Below, piece by piece: positions 1 to 8,714 of a stretch of 62,464 nt of DNA. This DNA is from Anaerolineaceae bacterium. Its GTDB lineage: Bacteria; Chloroflexota; Anaerolineae; Anaerolineales; Anaerolineaceae. Both the position numbers and the translations under genes were made by a program. The notes below the pieces were generated by a model. That model was not told the DNA's origin, made no database searches, and saw nothing but the letters and a program-made list of their open reading frames with translations. The stretch spans positions 1-62,464 of the forward strand of contig JARKPB010000020.1 in the NCBI GenBank assembly GCA_029975475.1, given 5' to 3'. Numbering within the stretch: position 1 is the stretch's first letter; each line of letters begins with the position of its first letter.

Positions 1-180
1 AAAGCGCTGCAGCACCTTTTCCAGCACGGAGGGGGCGAACTCTTCCACCCGGATCACCTTGAGCGCCACCTCGCGCTCCAGGGTGGTGTCCAGCGCCCTG
101 TACACCGCGGCCATGCCGCCCTGGCCAATGGGCTCAATCACATGATAGCGGCCGATGTCTTTTCCGCTCAGGTCTGGCAT
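1..180 (-). CDS. Serine/threonine protein kinase, N-terminus only (cut by window edge)
   Basis: The 60 codons visible read from ATG at 180 toward the window start and remain open. They begin MPDLSGKDIGRYHVIEPIGQ, followed by the glycine-rich nucleotide loop GQGGMAAVY (about residues 19-27). The invariant ATP-binding lysine follows in VALKVI (about residue 45). This is the N-lobe of a Hanks-type (PknB-like) kinase, which phosphorylates Ser/Thr on protein substrates at the membrane or in the cytoplasm. A purine-rich GGGGGG lies 4 nt before the ATG, and a TATAAT lies at 215-220 on the minus strand. It is divergent from recA. The C-terminal sensor or effector part is outside the window, so the subtype cannot be told. 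Confidence 0.85.
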   Translation of the reverse strand, partial: MPDLSGKDIGRYHVIEPIGQGGMAAVYRALDTTLEREVALKVIRVEEFAPSVLEKVLQRF

Positions 181-214
181 ACTGCCCCCCAGTCTTCTTA
201 TTGATTTCCCCTTG

Positions 215-220
215 ATTATA
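215..220 (-). promoter_or_regulatory. -10 box of the kinase gene
   Basis: A perfect minus-strand TATAAT lies 35 nt upstream of the kinase ATG. No convincing -35 hexamer is visible at the expected spacing. It is back to back with the recA promoter. Confidence 0.45.
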
Positions 221-260
221 TCCCTCCCCGCCAAAAGCGCAAAACAGCCCCAATTGCCAC

Positions 261-288
261 TTGACCCTTTGAACAAATGTACTATAAT
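261..288 (+). promoter_or_regulatory. recA promoter with candidate LexA operator
   Basis: TTGACC (261-266), a 16-nt spacer and TATAAT (283-288) form a strong sigma-70-type promoter. The spacer holds TGAACAAATGTACT (270-283). It matches the Gram-positive LexA consensus CGAAC-RNRY-GTTYG at 11 of 14 positions by hand count. An operator lying between -35 and -10 is where LexA would block RNA polymerase. The promoter is clear; the operator is an inference. Confidence 0.7.
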
Positions 289-331
289 AAAAAGATAAGC
301 AATCCAAATCACCCCGAAAGAGGAGATCGTT

Positions 332-1423
332 ATGGCCCGTAAACCCGCCCCCACCCAACCAGTCTTTGGCGCGCCGGCGCCGATGGATGACGCGAAAAAA
401 GCCGTTCTGGACAAGGCTCTGGGCGAAATTGTGAAACGCTACGGCGAAGGCTCGATCATGCGCATGGGCGAAGCCAGCCACCTGGAGGTCGAGACCATTC
501 CCACCGGTTCGCTCTCGATTGACCTGGCGCTCGGCGTGGGCGGCATTCCGCGGGGGCGCATCACGGAAATTTTCGGTCCTGAATCCTCGGGTAAGACCAC
601 GATCTGCCTGCACATCGTGGCAGAAGCGCAAAAAATGGGCTACACCGCCGCCTACGTGGATATGGAACACGCGCTTGACCCGGCTTACGCCGCCCGTCTG
701 GGGGTGGATGTGCAAAACCTGCTGGTGTCTCAGCCGGATACGGGCGAGCAAGCCCTGGAAATCGCCGAGACGCTGGTGCGTTCGGGCGCGGTGGAGGTGG
801 TGGTGGTCGACTCGGTCGCCGCGCTGGTGCCGCATTCTGAAATCGAAGGCGACATGGGCGACGCGACCATGGGCATGCAGGCCCGCCTGATGTCCCAGGC
901 GCTGCGCAAACTCTCCGGCGCGATCAACCAGACCAAAACGGCGGTGATCTTTACCAACCAGCTGCGCCAGAAGATCGGCGTGATGTTTGGCAACCCGGAG
1001 ACCACCCCCGGCGGTCTGGCGCTCAAGTTCTACGCCTCGATCCGCCTGGATGTGCGCCGCATCCAGTCCATCAAGGTCGGCGCGGAAATCATCGGCAACC
1101 GCGTGCGCGTGCGCGTGGTCAAGAACAAAGTCGCCCCGCCTTTCCGCACGGCGGAATTCGACATCATGTACAACGAAGGCATCTCCAAGGTCGGCGATAT
1201 CATTGATCTCGGCACCGCCCTCGATATTATCGTCAAGCGCGGAGCGTTCTTCTCCTACGGCGATCTGCGCCTCGGTCAGGGCCGCGAGAACGCCAAAGAG
1301 TTCCTGCGCCAGAATCCGAGCATCGCCCAGGAAATCGAAGCCGCGGTGCGCCAGCGAGCCACCGGCGGAGAAGTGCCGCTGGCGTTTGGCGCGGATGTGG
1401 AAGACGCCGCCGCGGACGAATAG
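332..1423 (+). CDS. recA: Recombinase RecA
   Basis: A 363-residue protein of normal RecA length. It forms ATP-dependent filaments on single-stranded DNA, drives homologous strand exchange, and is the co-protease that triggers LexA self-cleavage. The Walker A motif GPESSGKTT is at about residues 82-90, after the conserved [19 protein letters not shown] region. Walker B is in [12 protein letters not shown], and loop L2 includes [13 protein letters not shown]. The start at 332 follows AAAGAGGAG with good spacing. The N-terminal extension before the conserved helix (about 18 residues, Pro/Ala-rich) is slightly long. It appears monocistronic, and the next gene seems to have its own -10 box. Confidence 0.98.
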   Translation: MARKPAPTQPVFGAPAPMDDAKKAVLDKALGEIVKRYGEGSIMRMGEASHLEVETIPTGSLSIDLALGVGGIPRGRITEIFGPESSGKTTICLHIVAEAQKMGYTAAYVDMEHALDPAYAARLGVDVQNLLVSQPDTGEQALEIAETLVRSGAVEVVVVDSVAALVPHSEIEGDMGDATMGMQARLMSQALRKLSGAINQTKTAVIFTNQLRQKIGVMFGNPETTPGGLALKFYASIRLDVRRIQSIKVGAEIIGNRVRVRVVKNKVAPPFRTAEFDIMYNEGISKVGDIIDLGTALDIIVKRGAFFSYGDLRLGQGRENAKEFLRQNPSIAQEIEAAVRQRATGGEVPLAFGADVEDAAADE

Positions 1424-1460
1424 GCTTGCTTTTTTTCGCTCCCCCGCTGATAATCAGGTC

Positions 1461-1982
1461 ATGAGACCACGACGGTCAACGGGCAGGCGTTTCTGGCTGG
1501 CAGCCCTGCTGGTATTTCTGCAGGGCTGTTCGCTTTTCTCTTCCCGGCCGGCGGCGACAGCCGCGCCGTATTTCATCCCGCCCACCGCCGCGCCAGACGG
1601 GGAAAACGGTCCGGCGGAAAGCGGGCCTTCCGTTCCAGCGGATGCGAATTGCAGCAGCAATCTCAAATTTATCCAGGACCTCACCATCCCGGACGGCACC
1701 GCGGTTCCGCCCGGCGCCAGCCTGGACAAGCAGTGGCTGGTGGAGAACAGCGGCACCTGCGCCTGGGATGAACGCTACCGCCTGAGGCTCATCGCCGGCC
1801 CGGAACTGGGCGCGCTGACCGAGCAGTATCTCGTCCCGGCGCGCGGCGGCAGCCAGGCGGTTCTGCGGATCGTGTTCACCGCGCCCGCCGAACCCGGCCC
1901 GTACCGCTCGGCCTGGCAGGCTTTTTCTCCCTCCGGAGATCCGTTCGGCGACCCGATCTTTATTGACATCCTCGTTCAGTGA
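1461..1982 (+). CDS. Lipoprotein with NBR1-type Ig-like domain
   Basis: A 173-residue predicted lipoprotein. The N-terminus has Arg residues, a hydrophobic stretch LAALLVFLQGC and a lipobox cysteine at about residue 24, then a Pro/Ala-rich linker. The C-terminal about 105 residues form an NBR1-like (four-tryptophan) Ig-like domain, with the landmarks KQWLVENSGTCAW, PARGGSQAV, APAEPGPYRSAWQAF and IDILVQ. In eukaryotic NBR1 this domain binds proteins. In Anaerolineae it recurs in secreted proteins and its ligand is unknown. No ribosome-binding site precedes the ATG, but GATAAT ends 6 nt upstream, suggesting a leaderless mRNA. The next lipoprotein gene follows after 7 nt. Confidence 0.8.
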   Translation: MRPRRSTGRRFWLAALLVFLQGCSLFSSRPAATAAPYFIPPTAAPDGENGPAESGPSVPADANCSSNLKFIQDLTIPDGTAVPPGASLDKQWLVENSGTCAWDERYRLRLIAGPELGALTEQYLVPARGGSQAVLRIVFTAPAEPGPYRSAWQAFSPSGDPFGDPIFIDILVQ

Positions 1983-1989
1983 GCGCGCC

Positions 1990-2808
1990 GTGCCCCGCAA
2001 CCTGACCGCCCTCCTCTGCCTGTGCCTGCTGGCTGGCTGCTCCGCGCGCGAAAACCGCCTGGAGCCGCCCGCCCCCCTGCCCAGCCCGACCGCGCTGGTG
2101 CTGGTCTACGCCCCCGAGGACCTCCCGGCCACCAAAACCCCTTTCCAGCCGCTGCCAACCGGAACGCCAACCCCGACCCCCTCCCCCAGCCCGACCCCGC
2201 CGCCGAGCCCGACCCCCACAACCGGGCCGACGCGCAAAGCCGCACTGCCCGAGAGCGCGGAGATCAGCGGGATCAGCGGCCAGAATCAGGCTTACCCGCT
2301 TGACTGCGAAGCCCGCTCGGCGGTTGACTGGGCAGCCTTTTTTGGCATCACCATCGGCGAGATGGAATTTCAAGATGCCCTGCCGGTCAGCGACAATCCG
2401 GAAGAGGGCTACGTGGGTTCATACCGCGATCCCCCCGGTTACATCCCGCCCAATTCGTACGGGGTGCATGCCGCCCCGGTGGCGCGGCTGCTGCGGGCTT
2501 ACGGACTGCCGGCCGAAGAGCGCAAGGGGATGAGCCTGAGCGAGTTGAAGGCGGAAATCGCCGCCGGGCGCCCGGTGATTGTGTGGATTATCAACGCCGC
2601 CAGTCCCGGCGCGCCGGTCGAATACACCGCCAGGGACGGCAGCAAGGTGCGGGTGGCGTATTTTGAGCACACCGTCATCGCCTACGGATACACCGGCCAG
2701 ACGATCCTTTTGCTGGACGGGATGTATAAAAAAGAAATCAGCAGCGCTTCTTTTGAAGCCACCTGGGCTGTGCTGGGCAACATGGCCGTCACCGCGCGGG
2801 CAAAATAA
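1990..2808 (+). CDS. Lipoprotein with C39-like cysteine peptidase domain
   Basis: From the GTG at 1990 this is a 272-residue protein beginning with a compact signal peptide and lipobox LLAGC (Cys about 16). A long Pro/Thr/Ser linker (about residues 45-75) follows, then a C39_2 peptidase-like domain. The likely catalytic Cys is in YPLDCEARSAV. The likely His is in FEHTVIAYGY, and the Asp in LLLDGMY. Family knowledge suggests a papain-fold hydrolase on the outer face of the membrane; the substrate is unknown. A TTG at 1963 is also in frame but would sit inside the previous gene and spoil the signal peptide. It probably forms a two-gene unit with the Ig lipoprotein. Confidence 0.75.
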   Translation: MPRNLTALLCLCLLAGCSARENRLEPPAPLPSPTALVLVYAPEDLPATKTPFQPLPTGTPTPTPSPSPTPPPSPTPTTGPTRKAALPESAEISGISGQNQAYPLDCEARSAVDWAAFFGITIGEMEFQDALPVSDNPEEGYVGSYRDPPGYIPPNSYGVHAAPVARLLRAYGLPAEERKGMSLSELKAEIAAGRPVIVWIINAASPGAPVEYTARDGSKVRVAYFEHTVIAYGYTGQTILLLDGMYKKEISSASFEATWAVLGNMAVTARAK

Positions 2809-2811
2809 AAA

Positions 2812-2835
2812 CGGGCTGACACGCCTGCCAGCCCG
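2812..2835. terminator. Hairpin between convergent genes
   Basis: CGGGCTG (2812-2818) pairs with CAGCCCG (2829-2835) across a 10-nt loop. It lies between the lipoprotein stop and the ahcY stop. An AAAATAAAA run precedes it, giving a T-rich tail on the minus strand, so it fits ahcY termination best and may serve both strands. Confidence 0.65.
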
Positions 2836-2858
2836 CGACCGATGCAGAAAACGCCGGT

Positions 2859-4151
<1,293 letters not shown>

Positions 4152-5111
4152 TTAAGAGAGCAAGCGGTCCAATTTCCCGTGGTCGTCAAAGTGCCTGCGG
4201 TAACGGGCAACAAATTCAGCCGGGGTATAGCGGTGATTCTGAGTTCCGCGCTGCTCCAGGCAGTAGGCAGCCGCCAGCGAACCCATGCGGCCGCAGGTTT
4301 CCAGATCGACCCCCAGGCTCATGCCGCGCAAAAATCCGCCGCGAAAAGCGTCCCCCACCCCGGTCGGGTCGAGGATGGTGTCGACCGGCACCGCGTCGAT
4401 CAGGTAGGTCTGGCTGCCTTCAAAGATCAGCGCGCCGCGCTCGCCGCAGGTTACCACGGCGAATTTGACCGCTTTCTTGATCTGGTCGCTGGTCAATCCC
4501 GTGCGTTTCTGCAGCAGTTCGTACTCATACTCATTCACAAACAGGCAGTGCGCCCCTTCCACGCCTTCGCGCAGATCCGCCGGGTCATTGCGGGCAATTT
4601 GCTGGCTGGGATCAAAGAGGTAAGCGATTCCCAGCTGCCTGCATTCGCGGGCGCGTTCGCGCATCGCGGTGGGGTCGTCCGGCGAGATGACCACCAGATC
4701 CGGCAGATCGCTGCCGAATTCTGTCAAAGAGAGTTCGGCGGCGTGCGCCATCGCACCGGTGTAAAAAGAGGCGATTTGATTATTGCTTAAATCGGTGTTG
4801 GCAAAAAAGGATGCCGTGAACTTGCCGGGGATCACCCGGATATGGCTGGTGTCAATTCCCTGGGCATCCAGCCAGGCGCGATATTCGCCGAAATCTTCCC
4901 CGACCGTGCCGTATACGATCGGGCGCTCGCCCAGCAGCGCCAGGGTATAAGCGATATTGGGAGCGATCCCGCCGCGCTGCTTGGTCATACTGTCCACCAG
5001 AAAAGAAAGGCTGATCTTATCCAGGTGCTCTGTTAAAAAATGATCCTTAAAGTAACCCGGAAAGGTCATCAGATAATCATAAGCGATAGAACCAGAACAA
5101 ACGATCTTCAT
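4152..5111 (-). CDS. PfkB-family carbohydrate kinase, probable adenosine kinase
   Basis: A 319-residue ribokinase-fold kinase. It has the N-terminal GSIAYDYLM segment, the substrate-side motif RGGIAPNIAYTLALLG, and the C-terminal anion hole and catalytic base DPTGVGDAFRGG (about residues 248-259), where Asp is the base. The family phosphorylates sugars and nucleosides using ATP. Being next to ahcY suggests it removes adenosine by converting it to AMP, pulling SAH hydrolysis forward. Its ATG overlaps the mtnA stop by 4 nt (ATGA), so translation is likely coupled. Another nucleoside or a methylthioribose-like sugar cannot be excluded from sequence alone. Confidence 0.85.
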   Translation of the reverse strand: MKIVCSGSIAYDYLMTFPGYFKDHFLTEHLDKISLSFLVDSMTKQRGGIAPNIAYTLALLGERPIVYGTVGEDFGEYRAWLDAQGIDTSHIRVIPGKFTASFFANTDLSNNQIASFYTGAMAHAAELSLTEFGSDLPDLVVISPDDPTAMRERARECRQLGIAYLFDPSQQIARNDPADLREGVEGAHCLFVNEYEYELLQKRTGLTSDQIKKAVKFAVVTCGERGALIFEGSQTYLIDAVPVDTILDPTGVGDAFRGGFLRGMSLGVDLETCGRMGSLAAAYCLEQRGTQNHRYTPAEFVARYRRHFDDHGKLDRLLS

Positions 5112-6166
5112 GCGATTTTTCCTGCTTGCTGCAATAGGTTTTTCAGACTCTGGTCAAACGGCGGGTAGGCGATGCCCGCTTCGGTAACGATCGCGCTGAT
5201 CAGCTCATGCGGGGTCACATCAAAAGCCGGGTTGCGGGCTCTGGCTCCCGCGGGAACAACCGGCTCGCCGTTAATTTCGAGACACAAGACTTCATCCATG
5301 GGCCGCTCTTCAATCGGGATCTCCGCGCCGCTCGGGGTGCCCGGGTCGATCGAGGAGGTCGGGGCAACGCAGATCACGGGGACATCTTTGGCGCGGGCGG
5401 CCAGCGAAAGCATGTACGTGCCAATTTTATTGGCGACATCCCCGTTGGCTGCCACCCGGTCAGCGCCAAACAGCACCCGGGAGACTTCACCGCTGCGCAG
5501 AAAGTGGCCGGCCGCGTTGTCTGTGATGATTTCATAAGGGATGCCGTACTGTGAAAGTTCCCAGGCGGTCAGCCGTGCACCCTGAAGGCGCGGGCGGGTC
5601 TCGTCCACCAGGACATGCACGCGCTTTCCCTGTTCAACAGCCATGCGGATCGCACCCAGCGCGGTCCCCCAGTCCACGGCGGCCAGCGCGCCGGTGTTGC
5701 AGTGGTGAATAATGGTATCCCCATCACTTATTAATGAAGCGCCATACTCAGCCATGCGGCGGTTAACCGCGACATCCTCTTCGGCCATGCGCTTCGCTTC
5801 CGCCAGCACCAGGGCGCCCAACCCGCCGGTCTTTCCGGCCCAGTCTTCCGCCACGCGCATCACCCGCTCCACCGCCCAGCGCAAATTCACCGCGGTCGGT
5901 CGGGCAGCCAGCAGCAGGGCAGCGTCCTGACGCAGCCGGGCTCGCTGTTCAACCAGATCAGCGTCTTCCACCGATAGGGCTGAGAGCGCCAGGCCAAAAG
6001 CGGCCGCCACCCCGATGGCCGGAGCGCCGCGAACGGTCATGTTAAGGATCGCTGCCGCCACATCGCCGGGAGTCTGACAGGCCACATAAGCCAGCCGGGC
6101 GGGCAAGGCGCGCTGGTCGATCAACTTCAACTGGCGCTTGGCGTCATCCCATTCGAGTGTGCGCAT
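5108..6166 (-). CDS. mtnA: S-methyl-5-thioribose-1-phosphate isomerase
   Basis: A 352-residue member of the eIF2B-like aldose-ketose isomerase family. It converts 5-methylthioribose-1-phosphate to the ribulose form in methionine salvage. Landmarks are RGAPAIGVAAAFG, the catalytic-cysteine motif HHCNTGALA (about residue 157), DETRPRLQGARLTAWEL, and the catalytic-Asp motif GADRVAANGDVANKIGTY. The start is uncertain. The family N-terminus (MRTLEW) favours 6166, but the best Shine-Dalgarno GGAGGG lies 16 nt away; ATGs at 6190 and 6202 are in frame. It is the first gene of the mtnA-kinase-ahcY operon. No methylthioadenosine phosphorylase or later mtn genes are in the window. Confidence 0.95.
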   Translation of the reverse strand: MRTLEWDDAKRQLKLIDQRALPARLAYVACQTPGDVAAAILNMTVRGAPAIGVAAAFGLALSALSVEDADLVEQRARLRQDAALLLAARPTAVNLRWAVERVMRVAEDWAGKTGGLGALVLAEAKRMAEEDVAVNRRMAEYGASLISDGDTIIHHCNTGALAAVDWGTALGAIRMAVEQGKRVHVLVDETRPRLQGARLTAWELSQYGIPYEIITDNAAGHFLRSGEVSRVLFGADRVAANGDVANKIGTYMLSLAARAKDVPVICVAPTSSIDPGTPSGAEIPIEERPMDEVLCLEINGEPVVPAGARARNPAFDVTPHELISAIVTEAGIAYPPFDQSLKNLLQQAGKIA

Positions 6167-6218
6167 ACAACACCAAAAGACGCCCTCCATTGAGAGCGTC
6201 ATGGATTCAGGCAAATCA

Positions 6219-6247
6219 AGTTTAACATGCAATTTCTCCTTTGTCAA
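6219..6247 (-). promoter_or_regulatory. Promoter of the mtnA operon
   Basis: A perfect minus-strand TTGACA (6247-6242), a 17-nt spacer and TAAACT (6224-6219). The predicted start near 6212 leaves a short leader before mtnA. The -35 box lies 4 nt from the -35 box of the divergent transglycosylase promoter. Confidence 0.65.
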
Positions 6248-6251
6248 AGCA

Positions 6252-6280
6252 TTGACGGTTTGGAGACTTTTCGGTATAAG
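6252..6280 (+). promoter_or_regulatory. Promoter of the lytic transglycosylase gene, predicted leaderless
   Basis: TTGACG (6252-6257), a 17-nt spacer and TATAAG (6275-6280). Only 6 nt separate the -10 box from the ATG at 6287. A start site at the usual distance would fall on the A of the start codon, and no Shine-Dalgarno sequence is present. Confidence 0.7.
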
Positions 6281-6286
6281 CCTACT

Positions 6287-8671
6287 ATGAAAACTCGCCT
6301 GTTCTTTCTCGGTCTGGTGATCGCCCTGGCAGCCTCTGCCTGCGGCGGTCAGGCGCAGCCTGCTCCCCTGCCCGGCCAGATCGCGCTGCCCACCGTCACC
6401 CCCAGCCCAACCATTCCCCCAACCCCATCACCGGAGCGCCGCATCAGCCTGGCTGAGCGCTCGCTTTTCCTGGGGGATTTCGACGCTGCCGCGCAGGAAT
6501 TACAAACCGCGCTGGCATCCAGCGGCGATCCCGAGGTGCTGGCGCACGCCACCCTCGAGCTGGGACGCATCGCCTACCTGCGCAAAGATTACCCGGCCTG
6601 CATTAACACGCTGACGACCCTGTACGCCAACTGGCCGGAAACCCAGGCTTCCGTCAATGCCGCGTTTTTTCTGGGCGAATGTTATTTTCAATCCGACCAG
6701 CCAGCCCAGGCGGCGGAGTGGTTTACCCGCTTTTTAAAGACTGCCCCGGACTGGGTAGACGGATTTGTGCTTGACCGGCTGGGCGACGCGCTCAGCGCCG
6801 CCGGAGATCACCCCGCCGCCATTCAGGCGTTTGAATCCACCCTGGCAACCGGCTATTTCGCTGATCCGGCGTATTTACACCTCTCGATCGGCAAGGAATA
6901 CGCCGCGCAGGGAGATCACAGCAGCGCGGTGCGCAGTTATCTGACTGCTTACGAATCAACCAATAATGAATACGCCAAATCCCAGGCCAATCTGCTGCTG
7001 GGACAATCTTATCTGGCGCTGGGAGAGCCAGCTCAGGCTTACGCCCGTTATCAGGACTCAGTTAACAATTTTCCCCGTCCTTTTGATACCTATACGCAGT
7101 TAGTTGCCCTGATAACAGACGGCCAGCCCGTGAATGAATTCCAGCGCGGCCTGGTGGATTACTACGCCGGTCAGTACTCGGTCGGCGTGGAAGCCTTTGA
7201 CCGCTACCTGGCGGCCAATCCGCAGCACAACGGCGCGGCGCATTACTACAAAGCGCTCTGCCTGCGCGCGCTCAGTCAGCCGAACCCGGCCATCAACGAG
7301 CTCGATCAATTGATCCGCGATCACGCCAATGACCCGCTCTGGGCGAAAGCCTGGGATACGCGCGCGGACATCTTATGGCGCGATCTGGAAAATTTTGATC
7401 AGGCTGCCCAGACTTTGCTGGATTTCGCCGCCAAAGCGCCTGCCGCGCCCGAAGCCCCGAACGCCATTTTTACCGCCGGCCGAATTTACGAGATCGGCAC
7501 GCGCCTGACCAGCGCGGCTGCAACCTGGAGCCGGCTAATAGATGAATACCCTTCCGCAGAACGATCGTATCTGGCTCTTTTTCTGTCAGGCATCACGTAT
7601 TACCGGCTGGGAAATTTCGATCAGGCCATTCTAACCTTCCAGCGAAATCTGGCCCTCTCTCAGGCGCCGGCCGATCAGGCTCAGGCTTATTTCTGGATCG
7701 GAAAAGCGCTCAACGCCAAAAACGACCGCACAGCGGCCGAAAGGGCCTGGATGCAGGCGTATCAAGCCGATGCGACCGAGTACTACGGGGAACGCGCCCG
7801 GCAGTTAATCGCCGGCGAGCCAATCCTCAACCCGCCGGCTCCGTATGACCTGGGGTACGACCTGGCTGCCGAGCGGCCTGAAGCCGAAGCCTGGCTGCGC
7901 GCTACCTTCAACCTGCCCGCCGATACCGATCTATCCGGAATGGGCGAACTGGAATCTGACCCAAATTTTCAACGCGGCAACCAGTTCTGGCAGCTCTCAC
8001 AGTACACCGCGGCGCGGGCTGAATTTGAGACCCTGCGGCAGCGAGTCGCCGGAGATCCGGTCAACACCTACCGCCTGATGAACCACCTGCTTGAGCTGGG
8101 AATGTACCGCCCGGCGATCCTTTCAGCGCGCCGGATTCTCGACCTGGCTTATCTGGATGACGCCGCCACGCTCAGCGCGCCAAAATATTTTAACCACATC
8201 CGATTCGGAGTCTATTTTAGAGAGCTGATCATTCCCGAAGCGCAGGCGATGAACCTGCATCCGTTTGTGCTCCTCAGCCTGATCCGTCAGGAAAGCGCTT
8301 TTGAAGCCACCATCGTTTCCAGCAGCGGCGCCATCGGGCTGATGCAGCTGCTGCCGGCGACCGGCGCGGAGATGGCGAACAGCATCGGCTGGCCCGCCGG
8401 GTTCAGCGCCAACGATCTCTACCGCCCGCTGGTCAATGTGCGCCTGGGCAGCCGCTACTTCAAACGCCAGCTGGATTATTTTGGCGACCTGTACGCCGCG
8501 CTCTCCGCATACAACGGCGGACCCGGCAACACCATTTTCTGGAAGGCACTTTCTCCCACGGATCCGGATCTCTTTGTCGAATTGATCCGTTTTGAAGAGA
8601 CGCGCCACTATATCCGCCAGATCGTGGAATATGTCAATCTGTACCGCCTGATTTATCAGCGGTTGAATTAA
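6287..8671 (+). CDS. Lipoprotein lytic transglycosylase with TPR repeats (Slt70-like)
   Basis: A 794-residue lipoprotein whose signal peptide ends in lipobox ASAC (Cys about 19). It has a short Pro/Thr linker, then some 550 residues of TPR-like helical repeats (for example AIQAFESTLATGYF and QAAEWFTRFLKTAPD). A C-terminal goose-lysozyme-like SLT domain follows. The catalytic Glu is in LIRQESAFEATIVSSSGAIG, followed by LMQLLPATG, NVRLGSRYF and ALSAYNGGPGN. By family it cleaves the MurNAc-GlcNAc bond of peptidoglycan to 1,6-anhydro ends. The ATG at 6287 is chosen because the signal peptide begins there and the promoter predicts a leaderless message. It stands alone and ends in a strong terminator. 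Confidence 0.9.
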   Translation: MKTRLFFLGLVIALAASACGGQAQPAPLPGQIALPTVTPSPTIPPTPSPERRISLAERSLFLGDFDAAAQELQTALASSGDPEVLAHATLELGRIAYLRKDYPACINTLTTLYANWPETQASVNAAFFLGECYFQSDQPAQAAEWFTRFLKTAPDWVDGFVLDRLGDALSAAGDHPAAIQAFESTLATGYFADPAYLHLSIGKEYAAQGDHSSAVRSYLTAYESTNNEYAKSQANLLLGQSYLALGEPAQAYARYQDSVNNFPRPFDTYTQLVALITDGQPVNEFQRGLVDYYAGQYSVGVEAFDRYLAANPQHNGAAHYYKALCLRALSQPNPAINELDQLIRDHANDPLWAKAWDTRADILWRDLENFDQAAQTLLDFAAKAPAAPEAPNAIFTAGRIYEIGTRLTSAAATWSRLIDEYPSAERSYLALFLSGITYYRLGNFDQAILTFQRNLALSQAPADQAQAYFWIGKALNAKNDRTAAERAWMQAYQADATEYYGERARQLIAGEPILNPPAPYDLGYDLAAERPEAEAWLRATFNLPADTDLSGMGELESDPNFQRGNQFWQLSQYTAARAEFETLRQRVAGDPVNTYRLMNHLLELGMYRPAILSARRILDLAYLDDAATLSAPKYFNHIRFGVYFRELIIPEAQAMNLHPFVLLSLIRQESAFEATIVSSSGAIGLMQLLPATGAEMANSIGWPAGFSANDLYRPLVNVRLGSRYFKRQLDYFGDLYAALSAYNGGPGNTIFWKALSPTDPDLFVELIRFEETRHYIRQIVEYVNLYRLIYQRLN

Positions 8672-8674
8672 AAA

Positions 8675-8701
8675 AACACGGGAGCCTGACGCTCCCGTGT
8701 T
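8675..8701. terminator. Bidirectional intrinsic terminator
   Basis: An 11-bp stem AACACGGGAGC / GCTCCCGTGTT with loop CTGAC. An A run on the left gives a T tract for minus-strand transcripts of the pdh operon. It also ends the transglycosylase message. Confidence 0.9.
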
Positions 8702-8714
8702 TACTCCTGAATAG

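Noticed and set aside
6200-6232. A nine-codon leader ORF (MLNLICLNP) with AAAGGAG before mtnA
   Set aside because: The same bases form the -35/-10 spacing of a good promoter whose start lies inside this ORF, so it would not be transcribed in full.
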